Program-made: the position numbers and the translations under genes
Notes under the pieces: model-generated
The model's database searches: none
Seen by the model: only the letters and a program-made list of their open reading frames with translations
Told to the model about the DNA's origin: nothing
NCBI GenBank assembly: GCA_003481005.1
Contig: QUKC01000010.1
Location: 1 to 64,000 of the forward strand
DNA length: 64,000 nucleotides
From: Firmicutes bacterium TM09-10
GTDB lineage: Bacteria; Bacillota; Clostridia; Lachnospirales; Lachnospiraceae
Direction of reading: 5' to 3'
In this document: in pieces, positions 8,281 to 16,089 of the stretch
Numbering within the stretch: position 1 is the first letter of the stretch
Layout of the letters: each line of letters starts with the position of its first letter

Positions 8281-10174
8281 TTAACTCCTGGTTTTTAATT
8301 TCTAATGCTCTTCTACTTTTAAGAAAGTCTGAGACATCAGAATATTCATCAAACAATTTTATCAAACTTTTATCGGATTCTACATCAAAAATAGCCGTTA
8401 ATTGTTCTCTCTGTCCTCTAATTTTTGTCATAATCCGCTGAACAAACTGAATATCGAATCCTTCTTTTCTTGAAATATTCTCGTTATTACTATTGATAGG
8501 CAGATTTGCTAAATATTTAGCTATCTGTTTTAAAATTCTAGGTCCTATCCCTAAATTTTTTCCGCATGAATTGAGTACTTCATGCACATTCCATATAAAC
8601 TCTCTTTCTCTGTCAGAAAGCATATTATCTTTAGGCATTCTAATTAATTTCTGATATTCTTCATACGTCCACTCTTTAACAAAACTTCCTTTTGTGGTTA
8701 TTTCTCCGGTTTTCCACTCTGTATAAGGTATGATTTCCAGTTTAATAACATTAGCTCGATCCAATACTTTATCAGAAAAATGAAATGTAGATTCATCAAT
8801 ATTGACCGTTCCAATAAATCTAATATTATTACCTATTTCAACAGTTGGTTTATATTTATCCGAATTATACAATCTAGATTCGTATTCAGATGAATACAAT
8901 CTTAAAACTCTTGATTTTTCAGGCATCTCTAAAATAGATAAAAACTGGCTAAAATAATGCTCTACTCTGGCTAAATTCATCTCATCAAAACAAATAATAT
9001 ATAATTTATTCTTATTTCGTTCTTGACAAGCCTCCATTAAAATATTAATAAAACCTGCATCACTTGGCCTGTAAACCATATGCATCGAATCTACAAAACC
9101 AATCAAATCACTATCATCATTCCAATTAGGTCTAACCGGTATCATATGGAAACTATCATCAATTAACCCTAATGCTTTTGCATAACATTGCACCAATTGT
9201 GATTTTCCCGTTCCACTAAGTCCAGAGAGAATTACTAATGAGCTACTTTTAACAGCTGCATGAAAATTAATCAAATCCTTTTTTGTATAAAACAATCCAT
9301 CTTTCTTAGCGACTGCTTCAAAATGCTCTATAAACTCCCATTCATCATCCTGTGACTCATTAAAAAATAAATCATTGATTTCTTCTTGATTACTCTCTAT
9401 CTTTTCTTTTACTGCAATGGATTCTGTTTCATCTAGTTTTGCCATGATTTTTTTATGTACATAATCACCCACGTAAAGCAAAGAATTATTATTTTCAAAT
9501 GACACAACATCGTCATACCAATCTTCTTCAAAAACAAAACTCTTTAACTCATTGTAATCATAACGTATTCCTCTAGTAACATCATAATCAAAACCAGTAA
9601 AATTCCCTATTATCCGGTACTCCAAAGTCTCTGTGTTATGGAAAATAAGATATGGTATATTATCTAATCCAGAAGTATTGTATTTATTCAATTTAGAAAC
9701 ATACTCATCATTTTTCAAAGCATTTTCCAGTTCTTCAAAATTATCATATACTCGATCATTTGGATAAACTGGATGCTTACTCACAATCATTGGAATAGTT
9801 GTAAATCCTTTTCCAGGATAATAATCTTCACTTAAATTAATAGCGTCAATATTTTTTGCGACAAAGTATCCTGCTTGATTTTCTTCATAATTGAACCGGA
9901 AAAAGTAATTTTTCAATTGTTTTACATAATCATCAATACGAACATCCTCATCATAAGCCCCATTATCAACAATAGCCTCATTATCTAATCTATTACTGTA
10001 GCAAACCACATATTGAGTATTGGATGCTTGACCAGGCATTCTGGAAATAACCTTTAAATAAAATTGTAATGTATCCCATTTATTAACAATACAATTACTT
10101 CTTCCCAAATTATTATTTCTTATCTCTTCTTCAGTCGCTAATACCCCTAACCAATCAATTGCTTCTGTTCTCAT
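8258..10174 (-). CDS. McrB-like AAA+ ATPase/GTPase
   Basis: This 638-residue protein has an N-terminal half of about 290 residues without a recognised domain, probably the target-recognition part, then a McrB-type AAA+ module: Walker A GLSGTGKSQ (about 318), the McrB-typical PVRPNWNDDSDLIGF (about 350), Walker B IICFDEMNLARVEHYFSQ (about 400), sensor/NTP motif GTVNIDEST (about 455) and DRANVIKLE (about 470). These motifs place it in the McrB branch with NxD-type signature. It presumably translocates DNA and activates the McrC-like nuclease downstream. The start at 10174 is supported by GGAGG six bases upstream and overlaps the coiled-coil gene by 20 bases; the frame extends six codons further. 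Confidence 0.8.
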   Translation of the reverse strand: MRTEAIDWLGVLATEEEIRNNNLGRSNCIVNKWDTLQFYLKVISRMPGQASNTQYVVCYSNRLDNEAIVDNGAYDEDVRIDDYVKQLKNYFFRFNYEENQAGYFVAKNIDAINLSEDYYPGKGFTTIPMIVSKHPVYPNDRVYDNFEELENALKNDEYVSKLNKYNTSGLDNIPYLIFHNTETLEYRIIGNFTGFDYDVTRGIRYDYNELKSFVFEEDWYDDVVSFENNNSLLYVGDYVHKKIMAKLDETESIAVKEKIESNQEEINDLFFNESQDDEWEFIEHFEAVAKKDGLFYTKKDLINFHAAVKSSSLVILSGLSGTGKSQLVQCYAKALGLIDDSFHMIPVRPNWNDDSDLIGFVDSMHMVYRPSDAGFINILMEACQERNKNKLYIICFDEMNLARVEHYFSQFLSILEMPEKSRVLRLYSSEYESRLYNSDKYKPTVEIGNNIRFIGTVNIDESTFHFSDKVLDRANVIKLEIIPYTEWKTGEITTKGSFVKEWTYEEYQKLIRMPKDNMLSDREREFIWNVHEVLNSCGKNLGIGPRILKQIAKYLANLPINSNNENISRKEGFDIQFVQRIMTKIRGQREQLTAIFDVESDKSLIKLFDEYSDVSDFLKSRRALEIKNQELNDYGYTL

Positions 10175-11132
10175 TTTTATCCTCCATTGCATTAATAAAA
10201 CTCAATAACTCTTGTGCTGATTCAAAAAAAATTGCCTTTTCACCGGCTAATTGCATTATCTTTCTAAGTTTGGAAATATGTATTCCTTTTTTATATACGC
10301 ATATTTGTTCGAAGGCCTTTCTCTCTTTCTCATTCTTTAAAAGGAATTCCATTTGAGTCATTTGAATAATATTCTGATTTTTAATTAGTTCTTTATCATT
10401 GCAAATAATGACAACATTAGAATTCTTTTCTTTTTGTTCACACACCTCTTCGTTAGATTTTTGATTTTCAAGAGTACATTGAGTATTATTAATATTTTCA
10501 ATTTTTGTTTTTAAGTTTTGAATTTCAAGCATCAATTTACTATTTTCTTGCTTTATTTTTTCGTTTTCATCAATAATAATATTTGCTTTCATTTCCAGTT
10601 CATTTATCTTATCTTTTCGTTGTCTCGATATTATTTTTAATTCTTCAATTTTCTCTTCATATAGCTTACACTTATTTTCAAGCTCAAATAATTCTCTTTC
10701 CACAACAGGAATATTTGTATTCTGGTTAATCTCGCATAAATTTTCTTGTAAAATATTCTCTAACAGTAGTTGCAATATATTCTCGTATTTTCCATCATGC
10801 AACGATGCCAAATATAAATACAATAATTGTTTATTAGTTTCACTTATTTTTTCTATTTTTTTGTTTTCTGACGGATTTTCTATAATTGCTTTTATATAGT
10901 CTTCGTTAATAAAATTATTTATTTCTTCTCTAAGATTTTCGATAAATTGCTGTATAAACTTGTCACACTCTTTTGATCTTATCAATTGAGGAATTATTAC
11001 CCTTCGGCTCATATGTGGAATTTTTTCACTTCTTATTCCATTTAAAGATACAGAAATCTTTTTGATCCCTTTCTCATAATAATTGTCATCTAGCTTTAAT
11101 AATACTTTTCCTATATCACGATAGATATTCAT
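10155..11132 (-). CDS. Coiled-coil protein of unknown function, first gene of the McrBC-like operon
   Basis: This 325-residue protein is not recognised. Residues 1-140 are a basic/helical domain (SRRVIIPQLIRSKECDKFIQQ), residues about 145-230 are a heptad-rich coiled coil (repeated EL/KI patterns), and residues about 245-320 form a small globular domain starting NVVIICNDKELI and ending KAIFFESAQELLSF. It overlaps the AAA gene and is preceded by GGAGAGG, so it is the first gene of the operon. A coiled-coil partner beside McrB and McrC recalls McrBC-derived coiled-coil nuclease systems, but homology cannot be shown here. It may be the sensor or scaffold. Confidence 0.6.
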   Translation of the reverse strand: MNIYRDIGKVLLKLDDNYYEKGIKKISVSLNGIRSEKIPHMSRRVIIPQLIRSKECDKFIQQFIENLREEINNFINEDYIKAIIENPSENKKIEKISETNKQLLYLYLASLHDGKYENILQLLLENILQENLCEINQNTNIPVVERELFELENKCKLYEEKIEELKIISRQRKDKINELEMKANIIIDENEKIKQENSKLMLEIQNLKTKIENINNTQCTLENQKSNEEVCEQKEKNSNVVIICNDKELIKNQNIIQMTQMEFLLKNEKERKAFEQICVYKKGIHISKLRKIMQLAGEKAIFFESAQELLSFINAMEDKNENRSN

Positions 11133-11192
11133 AACCTCTCCAATTCCTAAGTATTCTTAACATATATATCTTATATTTTACTCCAAATATTG

Positions 11193-11594
11193 TTATATAT
11201 CTACAAATAAAACACAATATTTAGCATTTTTTGTAGTGGTTTCCATTTTTAGTCTATGTCTACCTTTCTTGATTCCATCTCTCCACGAATAGACTTCCAT
11301 ATATACCATTTCCGTATCAACTAGATCCGTCGAAAACTTAACAGAATGAAAGGAATTCTCTTCATACATTTTTATCAGTAGCTTCGTAAACTCTTCTTCA
11401 TTTTCTATTTCATTACGATTCGCCACAACTGTCAGATACTGCTCATTATTCATAATAATACTACTGATTACTTCCGGCTCGCCTTCTACTCTTCTTTCTT
11501 CCCCCTTCAGACCGATTCCTATCATTACTGCAAATACAAGCACTATAGCAACAACCATCTTCCATTTTCTTCTAATCTTTCTCTTCGTTTCCAT
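11193..11594 (-). CDS. Small secreted or membrane-anchored protein
   Basis: This 133-residue protein starts with a basic stretch KRKIRRKWK followed by one hydrophobic segment (MVVAIVLVFAVMIGIGL, about 12-28), a signal anchor, then an outside domain of about 100 residues without cysteines. No family is recognised. It is transcribed away from the XRE regulator at 11702, with a shared control region containing a perfect inverted repeat, so it may be controlled by that regulator. Confidence 0.6.
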   Translation of the reverse strand: METKRKIRRKWKMVVAIVLVFAVMIGIGLKGEERRVEGEPEVISSIIMNNEQYLTVVANRNEIENEEEFTKLLIKMYEENSFHSVKFSTDLVDTEMVYMEVYSWRDGIKKGRHRLKMETTTKNAKYCVLFVDI

Positions 11595-11613
11595 TATATT
11601 ACATCCTCTTTAT

Positions 11614-11661
11614 TTGCAATCTATACATTGCAATTATATGAAAATTTTATACTAAAATCAA
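11614..11661 (-). promoter_or_regulatory. Divergent promoter region with inverted-repeat operator
   Basis: TTGCAAT (11614-11620) and ATTGCAA (11627-11633) form a perfect 7-bp inverted repeat with a 6-bp centre. On the minus strand, TTGATT (11661-11656) and TATAAT (11638-11633), 17 bp apart, form a promoter for the small exported protein, and the inverted repeat lies directly downstream of its -10 box, a good operator position for the adjacent XRE protein. Confidence 0.55.
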
Positions 11662-11701
11662 TGGCAAGGAATTCGTATAAATGGAAAGAGGTGAAATCTT
11701 T

Positions 11702-11956
11702 ATGGCTCAAAAACTAAAGCAAATTAATGATATTTCCATCGGAGATAATCTTCGCAAACTAAGAAATGCCGCCAATCTTACTCAGGAGCAGGTCGTATCA
11801 CAGTTGCAGCTGCGTAATCTTCCTACATCCAGAAGTGTTTATTCCCAGATTGAGGCCGGAACTTACAATATCCGTATCAGCGAACTGATTGCACTTGCGG
11901 AAATTTTCCATACAGATTTCAACACTATTTTCAACGGACTGACACACGACAAATAA
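11702..11956 (+). CDS. XRE-family helix-turn-helix regulator
   Basis: This 84-residue protein is a single helix-turn-helix domain: LRKLRNAANLTQEQVVSQL followed by SRSVYSQIEAGTYNIRISELIALAEIF, the classical Cro/C1 pattern. The start at 11702 is chosen because GAGGTG precedes it; an in-frame ATG at 11681 lies upstream. It is followed by a strong terminator and faces away from the exported protein gene, with an inverted repeat between them. Confidence 0.85.
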   Translation: MAQKLKQINDISIGDNLRKLRNAANLTQEQVVSQLQLRNLPTSRSVYSQIEAGTYNIRISELIALAEIFHTDFNTIFNGLTHDK

Positions 11957-11995
11957 TCCCAGACAACAAGTTTTCTTCTGTTGCCTGGGATTATT
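11952..11995 (+). terminator. Rho-independent terminator of the XRE gene
   Basis: AATAATCCCAG pairs with CTGGGATTATT around a TTTTCTTC-containing loop and is followed by T-rich sequence. Confidence 0.75.
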
Positions 11996-12347
11996 TTATG
12001 CATGAATATTTTTTCTTACCGCTCCAACCAATCGTGTCTTTTCTGTTTGTTTACGGATTTTAGTCGTTCTCTTTCTTTTACACGCTTTTCATTTTCCTTC
12101 TACAAAGACTAACACATTTTGTTTAGGAATCATTCTCTGTAGTGTTTCTCGTTCTTTTGATTATTTGATATATCCATATTATCCTGCCTATACAAACTAA
12201 TGTTATCATTTTGTTATCGGTATTGATAACACTTGCTCGGTAACTGTGGATAATACCTATATGTTCTTTCGTAAATTATAAGCTGTTTTGTTTAAAAATT
12301 CAACACTAGTCTGAAATTCATCTCTCAGTATTACTGAATATTTCCAT
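11996..12347. other. Intergenic region with the predicted left end of the mobilizable element
   Basis: No gene is seen. It contains TTCATT at 12088-12093 (a degenerate att core) and the TGTTATC arm pair at 12201-12218, 113 bp apart, the same geometry as the left ends at 2353 and 18470. The palindromic-looking GGTATTGATAACACTT follows. Confidence 0.5.
12201..12218. repeat. Integrase arm-type repeats, left end of element III
   Basis: TGTTATC at 12201-12207 and 12212-12218, period 11 bp. The identical pair is repeated at 18398-18415 on the other side of the integrase and relaxase genes. Confidence 0.6.
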
Positions 12348-12686
12348 CTATTTCTTTTTGCGGTATTTTGGTTCAATACCTACTACATATACTACTATAG
12401 CCGCAATACTAATAAGCATTGCACACAATATAGATAAAATAATCAAACCCGAATTCTGTTCATCTAATAAGGGCAATCCAATTAACGTAAACAAAACGCC
12501 ATACACGCACCACAATATACCCAAAGCACGATTATAACCTTTCGCATCTTCTATCGGCGCCACCTCAGCATTCGCCCAGAATCCGAAAGGTTTTGCTTTC
12601 TTGGAATTCAAATCATAAATGCCCATTGCAATAAATAATACGCCCATTATTGCCCAAATAACAAATGCAATTAATCTTTCTTCCAT
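12348..12686 (-). CDS. Small integral membrane protein
   Basis: This 112-residue protein has three hydrophobic segments: residues about 4-22, 50-68 and 78-102, with a cytoplasmic or outside loop KKAKPFGFWANAEVAPIEDAKGYNRALG between the first two. It resembles the small DUF3784-type membrane proteins often found as accessory genes in Firmicutes, but I cannot assign a role. The start at 12686 has AAGGA eight bases upstream. The gene lies 250 bases downstream (in its own direction) of one copy of the structured repeat. Confidence 0.6.
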   Translation of the reverse strand: MEERLIAFVIWAIMGVLFIAMGIYDLNSKKAKPFGFWANAEVAPIEDAKGYNRALGILWCVYGVLFTLIGLPLLDEQNSGLIILSILCAMLISIAAIVVYVVGIEPKYRKKK

Positions 12687-12934
12687 AATATGTATCCTTC
12701 TTTCTTTGTTATTCTGCAAATTCTCCTATCACTTTCTGTTTCCGTTCTTATCAAAATTCTTTTTCAATGCTCGCTCAGTAGGAATAATTGTACCTATCAA
12801 GGCAATTAACTGCACAAAACATACAAAACCTTAAAAATATAGGATTCAGCAACGCAAGAAACAACTGCAGTACAGCCTTAAATAATTGGACAAACAATTC
12901 TAACATTGTAATAAACCCCATAATTTTTTCTTTT

Positions 12935-13050
12935 TATTATACATCCATTGCGAAATTCAATCTTTCACATATTTTGCAGGTAACAGCATTCTTACAAATG
13001 CAGGAGTACCGCACCTCTAAATGCTTATGTGCATTTGATTTTCTGTTCCT
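12935..13050 (-). repeat. Structured repeat, copy A
   Basis: This stretch aligns along its whole length with 13735-13851, with only small gaps. Both contain TTATACATC at one end, a central hairpin and a second hairpin. Here the second hairpin is AAATGC-TTATGT-GCATTT (13019-13036) and the central stem uses ATTCTT with AGGAGT. Confidence 0.6.
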
Positions 13051-13078
13051 ACAAGTTGTAATTCGTAAAACTATTTGG

Positions 13079-13696
13079 CTAAATCAAACTAATACAATCA
13101 TCTTCTACATAAACAGCTTGTCCATCAACAATCTTTATTGCTTCTCCGAAATCTGGTAATTCAATTATTTTGGTTCCATTCCAATGGGGAATTATAGGGT
13201 TGTTAATAATATTTAATCCATCATCTAAATTACCTGCCGCATACATACTACCAGCACTAATTCCAACGTATACAAGACCATTATTAATTGCTTTCTCAAT
13301 CGTTCTATCAAATCCTGTTCTAATCATTTCACGACACAATACCGCAGCATCACCACCACTAACAACAACTGCATCAAAAGATTGCAGTTCCTCAATCGTT
13401 AACAGTCTGGTAAGCATATAATGATCTGTAACACATGTCGAATATGTTCTCTGATAGTCTTTTGAGAGAATCAATTCCAGATTATATACTAATATATTTT
13501 CATACCGAATACCCATAGATGAAAGCTCCTGAAAACAAACTGCAAAGCCTTCTCTCGCTCCATCTGTTTCAATTCCAGCAGTTGGAATGTATAGCACCTT
13601 CACATCTTCTGGACATTTTCCTATAATATCGAAAAATTTCTTTTTCATATCAGCCGATAATCCACTAGATGTAAGAAATAATTTTTTACTGTTCAT
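13079..13696 (-). CDS. Peptidase E-like protein (S51 family)
   Basis: This 205-residue protein matches family S51 dipeptidase E: KLFLTSSG at the N-terminus, VLYIPTAGIE (about 35), FDAVVVSGGDAAVL (about 107), the nucleophile elbow VGISAGSMYAAG (about 145, serine in GISAGS) and NNPIIPHWN (about 165, with the family histidine). Family members cleave Asp-X dipeptides or process cyanophycin or modified peptides. Length is close to the usual 210-230 residues. It is flanked on both sides by copies of a structured repeat and is cargo of the mobilizable element. A role in self-protection against a toxic peptide is possible, as for MccF-related peptidases, but is inference. Confidence 0.8.
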   Translation of the reverse strand: MNSKKLFLTSSGLSADMKKKFFDIIGKCPEDVKVLYIPTAGIETDGAREGFAVCFQELSSMGIRYENILVYNLELILSKDYQRTYSTCVTDHYMLTRLLTIEELQSFDAVVVSGGDAAVLCREMIRTGFDRTIEKAINNGLVYVGISAGSMYAAGNLDDGLNIINNPIIPHWNGTKIIELPDFGEAIKIVDGQAVYVEDDCISLI

Positions 13697-13734
13697 ATCT
13701 ACCTCTCATCATCAAATTTTAATTTTTGCTTTTC

Positions 13735-13851
13735 AATTATACATCTACCCGTTGCAAAATTCTATCTTCCACACCATATTGACAGGTACAGCGCTCCTGC
13801 AAACGCGGGAGCACCGTACCTCAAAACGCTTATATGTAGATAAGCTCCTTT
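13735..13851 (-). repeat. Structured repeat, copy B
   Basis: This second copy lies about 40 bases upstream of peptidase E. Its outer stem AGGTAC/GTACCT (13784-13789 with 13816-13821) encloses GCTCCT/GGGAGC; another hairpin is GCTTAT-ATGTAG-ATAAGC. Paired positions differ from copy A in a base-pair-preserving way, which suggests a folded RNA or single-stranded DNA. Confidence 0.6.
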
Positions 13852-13892
13852 CCAACAACTTCCCTCACACATGCCTGAATGTTATTCATTCT

Positions 13893-14204
13893 TCAGATCC
13901 ATTCGTGGGGATTTTCTGCCTTTAACTGTTCCGTCACTCCCTGCCTGTCCGCATATTCCTTTACCAGTCGAAGAAACATATCCCCTGCTTGCCTATCAAC
14001 ATCTACAAGATATCTATACAGCTTTCCGCTTGTCAGCAGGTTCATATACAAGACCTTATGATATTCTTTTAAGTGCCTTGCGTGCTGCTGTCCCCATAAG
14101 CCAATACACTCTGTTTCTTTGGTTTGTACTGTAATGTTTGGCAACAAATAATCGCCCACTTGTCTATAAGTTCCACCCATTTCTTCAAAAATTGTCTTTG
14201 TCAT
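13893..14204 (-). CDS. tnpV: TnpV family transposon-encoded protein
   Basis: This 103-residue protein matches the TnpV family named from the clostridial mobilizable transposon Tn4451: GGTYRQVGDYLLPNI at the start, GLWGQQHARHLKEYHKVLY in the middle, and DVDRQAGDMFLRLVKEYA near the end. Its function is unknown. It is 26 bases downstream of the MobV relaxase gene and in the same orientation, as in related elements. Confidence 0.8.
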   Translation of the reverse strand: MTKTIFEEMGGTYRQVGDYLLPNITVQTKETECIGLWGQQHARHLKEYHKVLYMNLLTSGKLYRYLVDVDRQAGDMFLRLVKEYADRQGVTEQLKAENPHEWI

Positions 14205-14230
14205 TTTCCTTTTCCTCCTGTGATTTTGAT

Positions 14231-15391
14231 TTATCGTGAGCGTGAACTATCACGCTTGCGACCTTTAATTGTTCTCGCCTGTTCCAGTAAATCATCTATC
14301 TGTTTGCGACCAAATACCTTGCATAGCAGGTTATAATCTTTATTTTCTGCTTTCAGCCTCGCGTTTTCTTCGGTCAGTCTTTCATTGACTTTTTCTAAAC
14401 GCTGATTCGTACAGTATAACTGTGCATTCGCTGTGTTCAGCCTGTGATAGTTATCCCAACCCTCAAAGCAACGAGCAAGCACCGTTTTGACAAGTTCCTT
14501 CAATTTCCTTACCACTGGTTCTGCCATTTTTACTTTATATGCCTTTGCACTCATAAATTTCTCTGGTTCGGGCAACTGATATTTTGGTGCAGTATCAAGT
14601 TCAAATTCAAGATTTGACAGCTCATCTTTTGCCTTATCATAGTTCAGCACCCTATTGGACAAGGACTCCAATTCAACCTGTTTCTGCTCGATTTTCGCAC
14701 CTAAAACAGCAACTTCTTTTTCTCTTTCCTGTTTTTTATAATCCAAAACAGAAAGATGTTTTTCGTGTGTACTTTTGTGTTCCCACTCAATCCCATAGCG
14801 TTCCATCACCGCCGCAAGCTGTTCTTTTTCGGACTGTACCCATTGCGACCACTCCGTATCGCCACGACTGCCGCCTTTAAAACCTTGCGTTGCAAGAGCC
14901 TGCTTCAGCGACACTCTTGTATCAAGTCCACGCTTGCTACCGGTGGTAAAGGGAACAAAATCTATGTGCAGATGCGGTGTAGCTTCATCCATATGCAGAT
15001 GAGCCGAGAACACTCGAAGCTGTGGATTTCTCTCTTGAAACCCCTGATAGTATTCATCCAAAACCTGCTTTGCCAGTTCTCCGTTTTCCGTATCAGCGTT
15101 CATATTTCCTTTACCGCCCACCTGTAAAATGATTTCGCGGAACGGCTTTTCCTGCTTGGAACTACGGATTTTTTCATAATAATCTTTTATCTTTCGGTCT
15201 GACCTTGTCTGCTTGGCATTGTATCTTTCCAATGCTTCATCAAATAATTCGTGATAAACAGTCTTTATATTTTCATTGCAGTAGTCGATATTGAGATGAG
15301 TACGAGTTCCGTCTACATTTTCTGCTCGGAACTTTCGGCTGTTGTGATTGACCGAGCCTTTACCGACCATTGCACTTATCGTTCTCTGCAT
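14231..15391 (-). CDS. mobV: MobV-family relaxase (plasmid recombination protein)
   Basis: This 386-residue protein is a Pre/Mob (MobV) relaxase. The N-terminal catalytic region has VNHNSRKF, the HLNIDYCNEN segment, then HLHMDEATPHLHIDFVPF, the histidine-rich metal-binding triad typical of relaxases, near residue 130. The C-terminal half is a coiled coil (about 200-340) as in other MobV proteins. It nicks the element's oriT and leads the strand during mobilization by a helper conjugation apparatus. The start at 15391 has GGAG eight bases upstream. A hairpin-rich region upstream is the likely oriT. Confidence 0.85.
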   Translation of the reverse strand: MQRTISAMVGKGSVNHNSRKFRAENVDGTRTHLNIDYCNENIKTVYHELFDEALERYNAKQTRSDRKIKDYYEKIRSSKQEKPFREIILQVGGKGNMNADTENGELAKQVLDEYYQGFQERNPQLRVFSAHLHMDEATPHLHIDFVPFTTGSKRGLDTRVSLKQALATQGFKGGSRGDTEWSQWVQSEKEQLAAVMERYGIEWEHKSTHEKHLSVLDYKKQEREKEVAVLGAKIEQKQVELESLSNRVLNYDKAKDELSNLEFELDTAPKYQLPEPEKFMSAKAYKVKMAEPVVRKLKELVKTVLARCFEGWDNYHRLNTANAQLYCTNQRLEKVNERLTEENARLKAENKDYNLLCKVFGRKQIDDLLEQARTIKGRKRDSSRSR

Positions 15392-15464
15392 TTTTTCATC
15401 TCCCATCTGTAAATTTCAACCATTCTCGGTTTTGTTACTTTTGCCAAAAGTAAAGCAAACGCAC

Positions 15465-15653
15465 TTTTGACGGGTACACCCATCAAAAATGCGACCTGCA
15501 GGCAGGTTTTGCGTTCTCCGAAGGCTCTCCGAGGGGCAGGAGCAGCTTTTTGAAAAAAGCCACCTGCACCCTGCAAAAACTTTATCCGGTGTCAAAGTGT
15601 GACGCTGGTGACAATGTTTTTCACAGCGTACTGCTCACAAAAACATTGACACC
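15465..15653. other. Candidate oriT of the mobilizable element
   Basis: This non-coding stretch just upstream of the MobV gene contains two strong imperfect inverted repeats: TTTTGACGGGT/ACCCATCAAAA (15465-15488), and GGTGACAATGTTTTT with AAAAACATTGACACC (15607-15621 and 15639-15653, 14 of 15 pairs). MobV origins usually lie directly upstream of the relaxase gene. No nic consensus was recognised. Confidence 0.4.
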
Positions 15654-15667
15654 TTTGACACCGTTTG

Positions 15668-16089
15668 TCACGCCGTCTGTTCAGTTTCTTTCCAAAGAGA
15701 AACCTTTCTGCCGTCGTGTGTGCGGCTGTTCTGATAACGGATACCGTAATCACGAAACAGCCTGCTTACGTTGATACTGAGCCTTAAAGAAAGTACATTC
15801 GGCTTTATATCCACCGCAAGCCTTTCGCAAAGTTCCGAAGCAGTTCCTTCCCATCTGTCACTTTCCGAAAAAAGCGTATCCGCAATCTTTTCAAGCAGAG
15901 GTTCGGGCGGTTCTTTCCACATCTCCGTTTCTGATTTAAGCAGCGGCGGTAACAATACTCCTGTTTTGGCAATCCTGATAGAGCTACAGCTCTGTTAATG
16001 AGTTCGTTTTCTTCGGGCGATACTCGAAACCCTACTGTGATATTCCTCCAACGATTTTTGTTATCTCTGTTCTTAGCTGACATTTTCAA
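15668..16089 (-). pseudogene. Disrupted mobilization/replication gene pair
   Basis: Two overlapping frames of unrelated type occupy this stretch. The first (16089-15805) begins like a small MobC-type accessory protein: NITVGFRVSPEENELINRAVALSGLPKQEY, which then degenerates into basic sequence. The second frame (15955-15668, no good start) ends KPNVLSLRLSINVSRLFRDYGIRYQ, resembling the C-terminal domain of plasmid primase/helicase proteins. The simplest reading is an internal deletion that joined the front of a mobC-like gene to the tail of a primase-like gene out of frame; a single frameshifted gene is the alternative. Its start overlaps the integrase end by 17 bases. Confidence 0.5.

Larger units (their letters stand above)
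2353..12093. mobile_element. Defence-carrying element remnant (element II)
   Basis: This AT-rich block runs between the guaA-like core at 2353 and the predicted left end of the mobilizable element at 12088. It holds TGTAGCC arm repeats at its left end, Thoeris, the McrBC-like operon, a small exported protein and an XRE regulator. No integrase, relaxase or matching right-end arm repeats are visible, so it looks like an immobilised remnant or an element whose right end was lost when its neighbour inserted. Boundaries are inferred. Confidence 0.45.

Noticed and set aside
13735-13851. Structured repeat considered as an integron attC site
   Set aside because: No RYYYAAC/GTTRRRY core pair at the ends and no IntI-type integrase in the window, so only the general cassette idea is kept.
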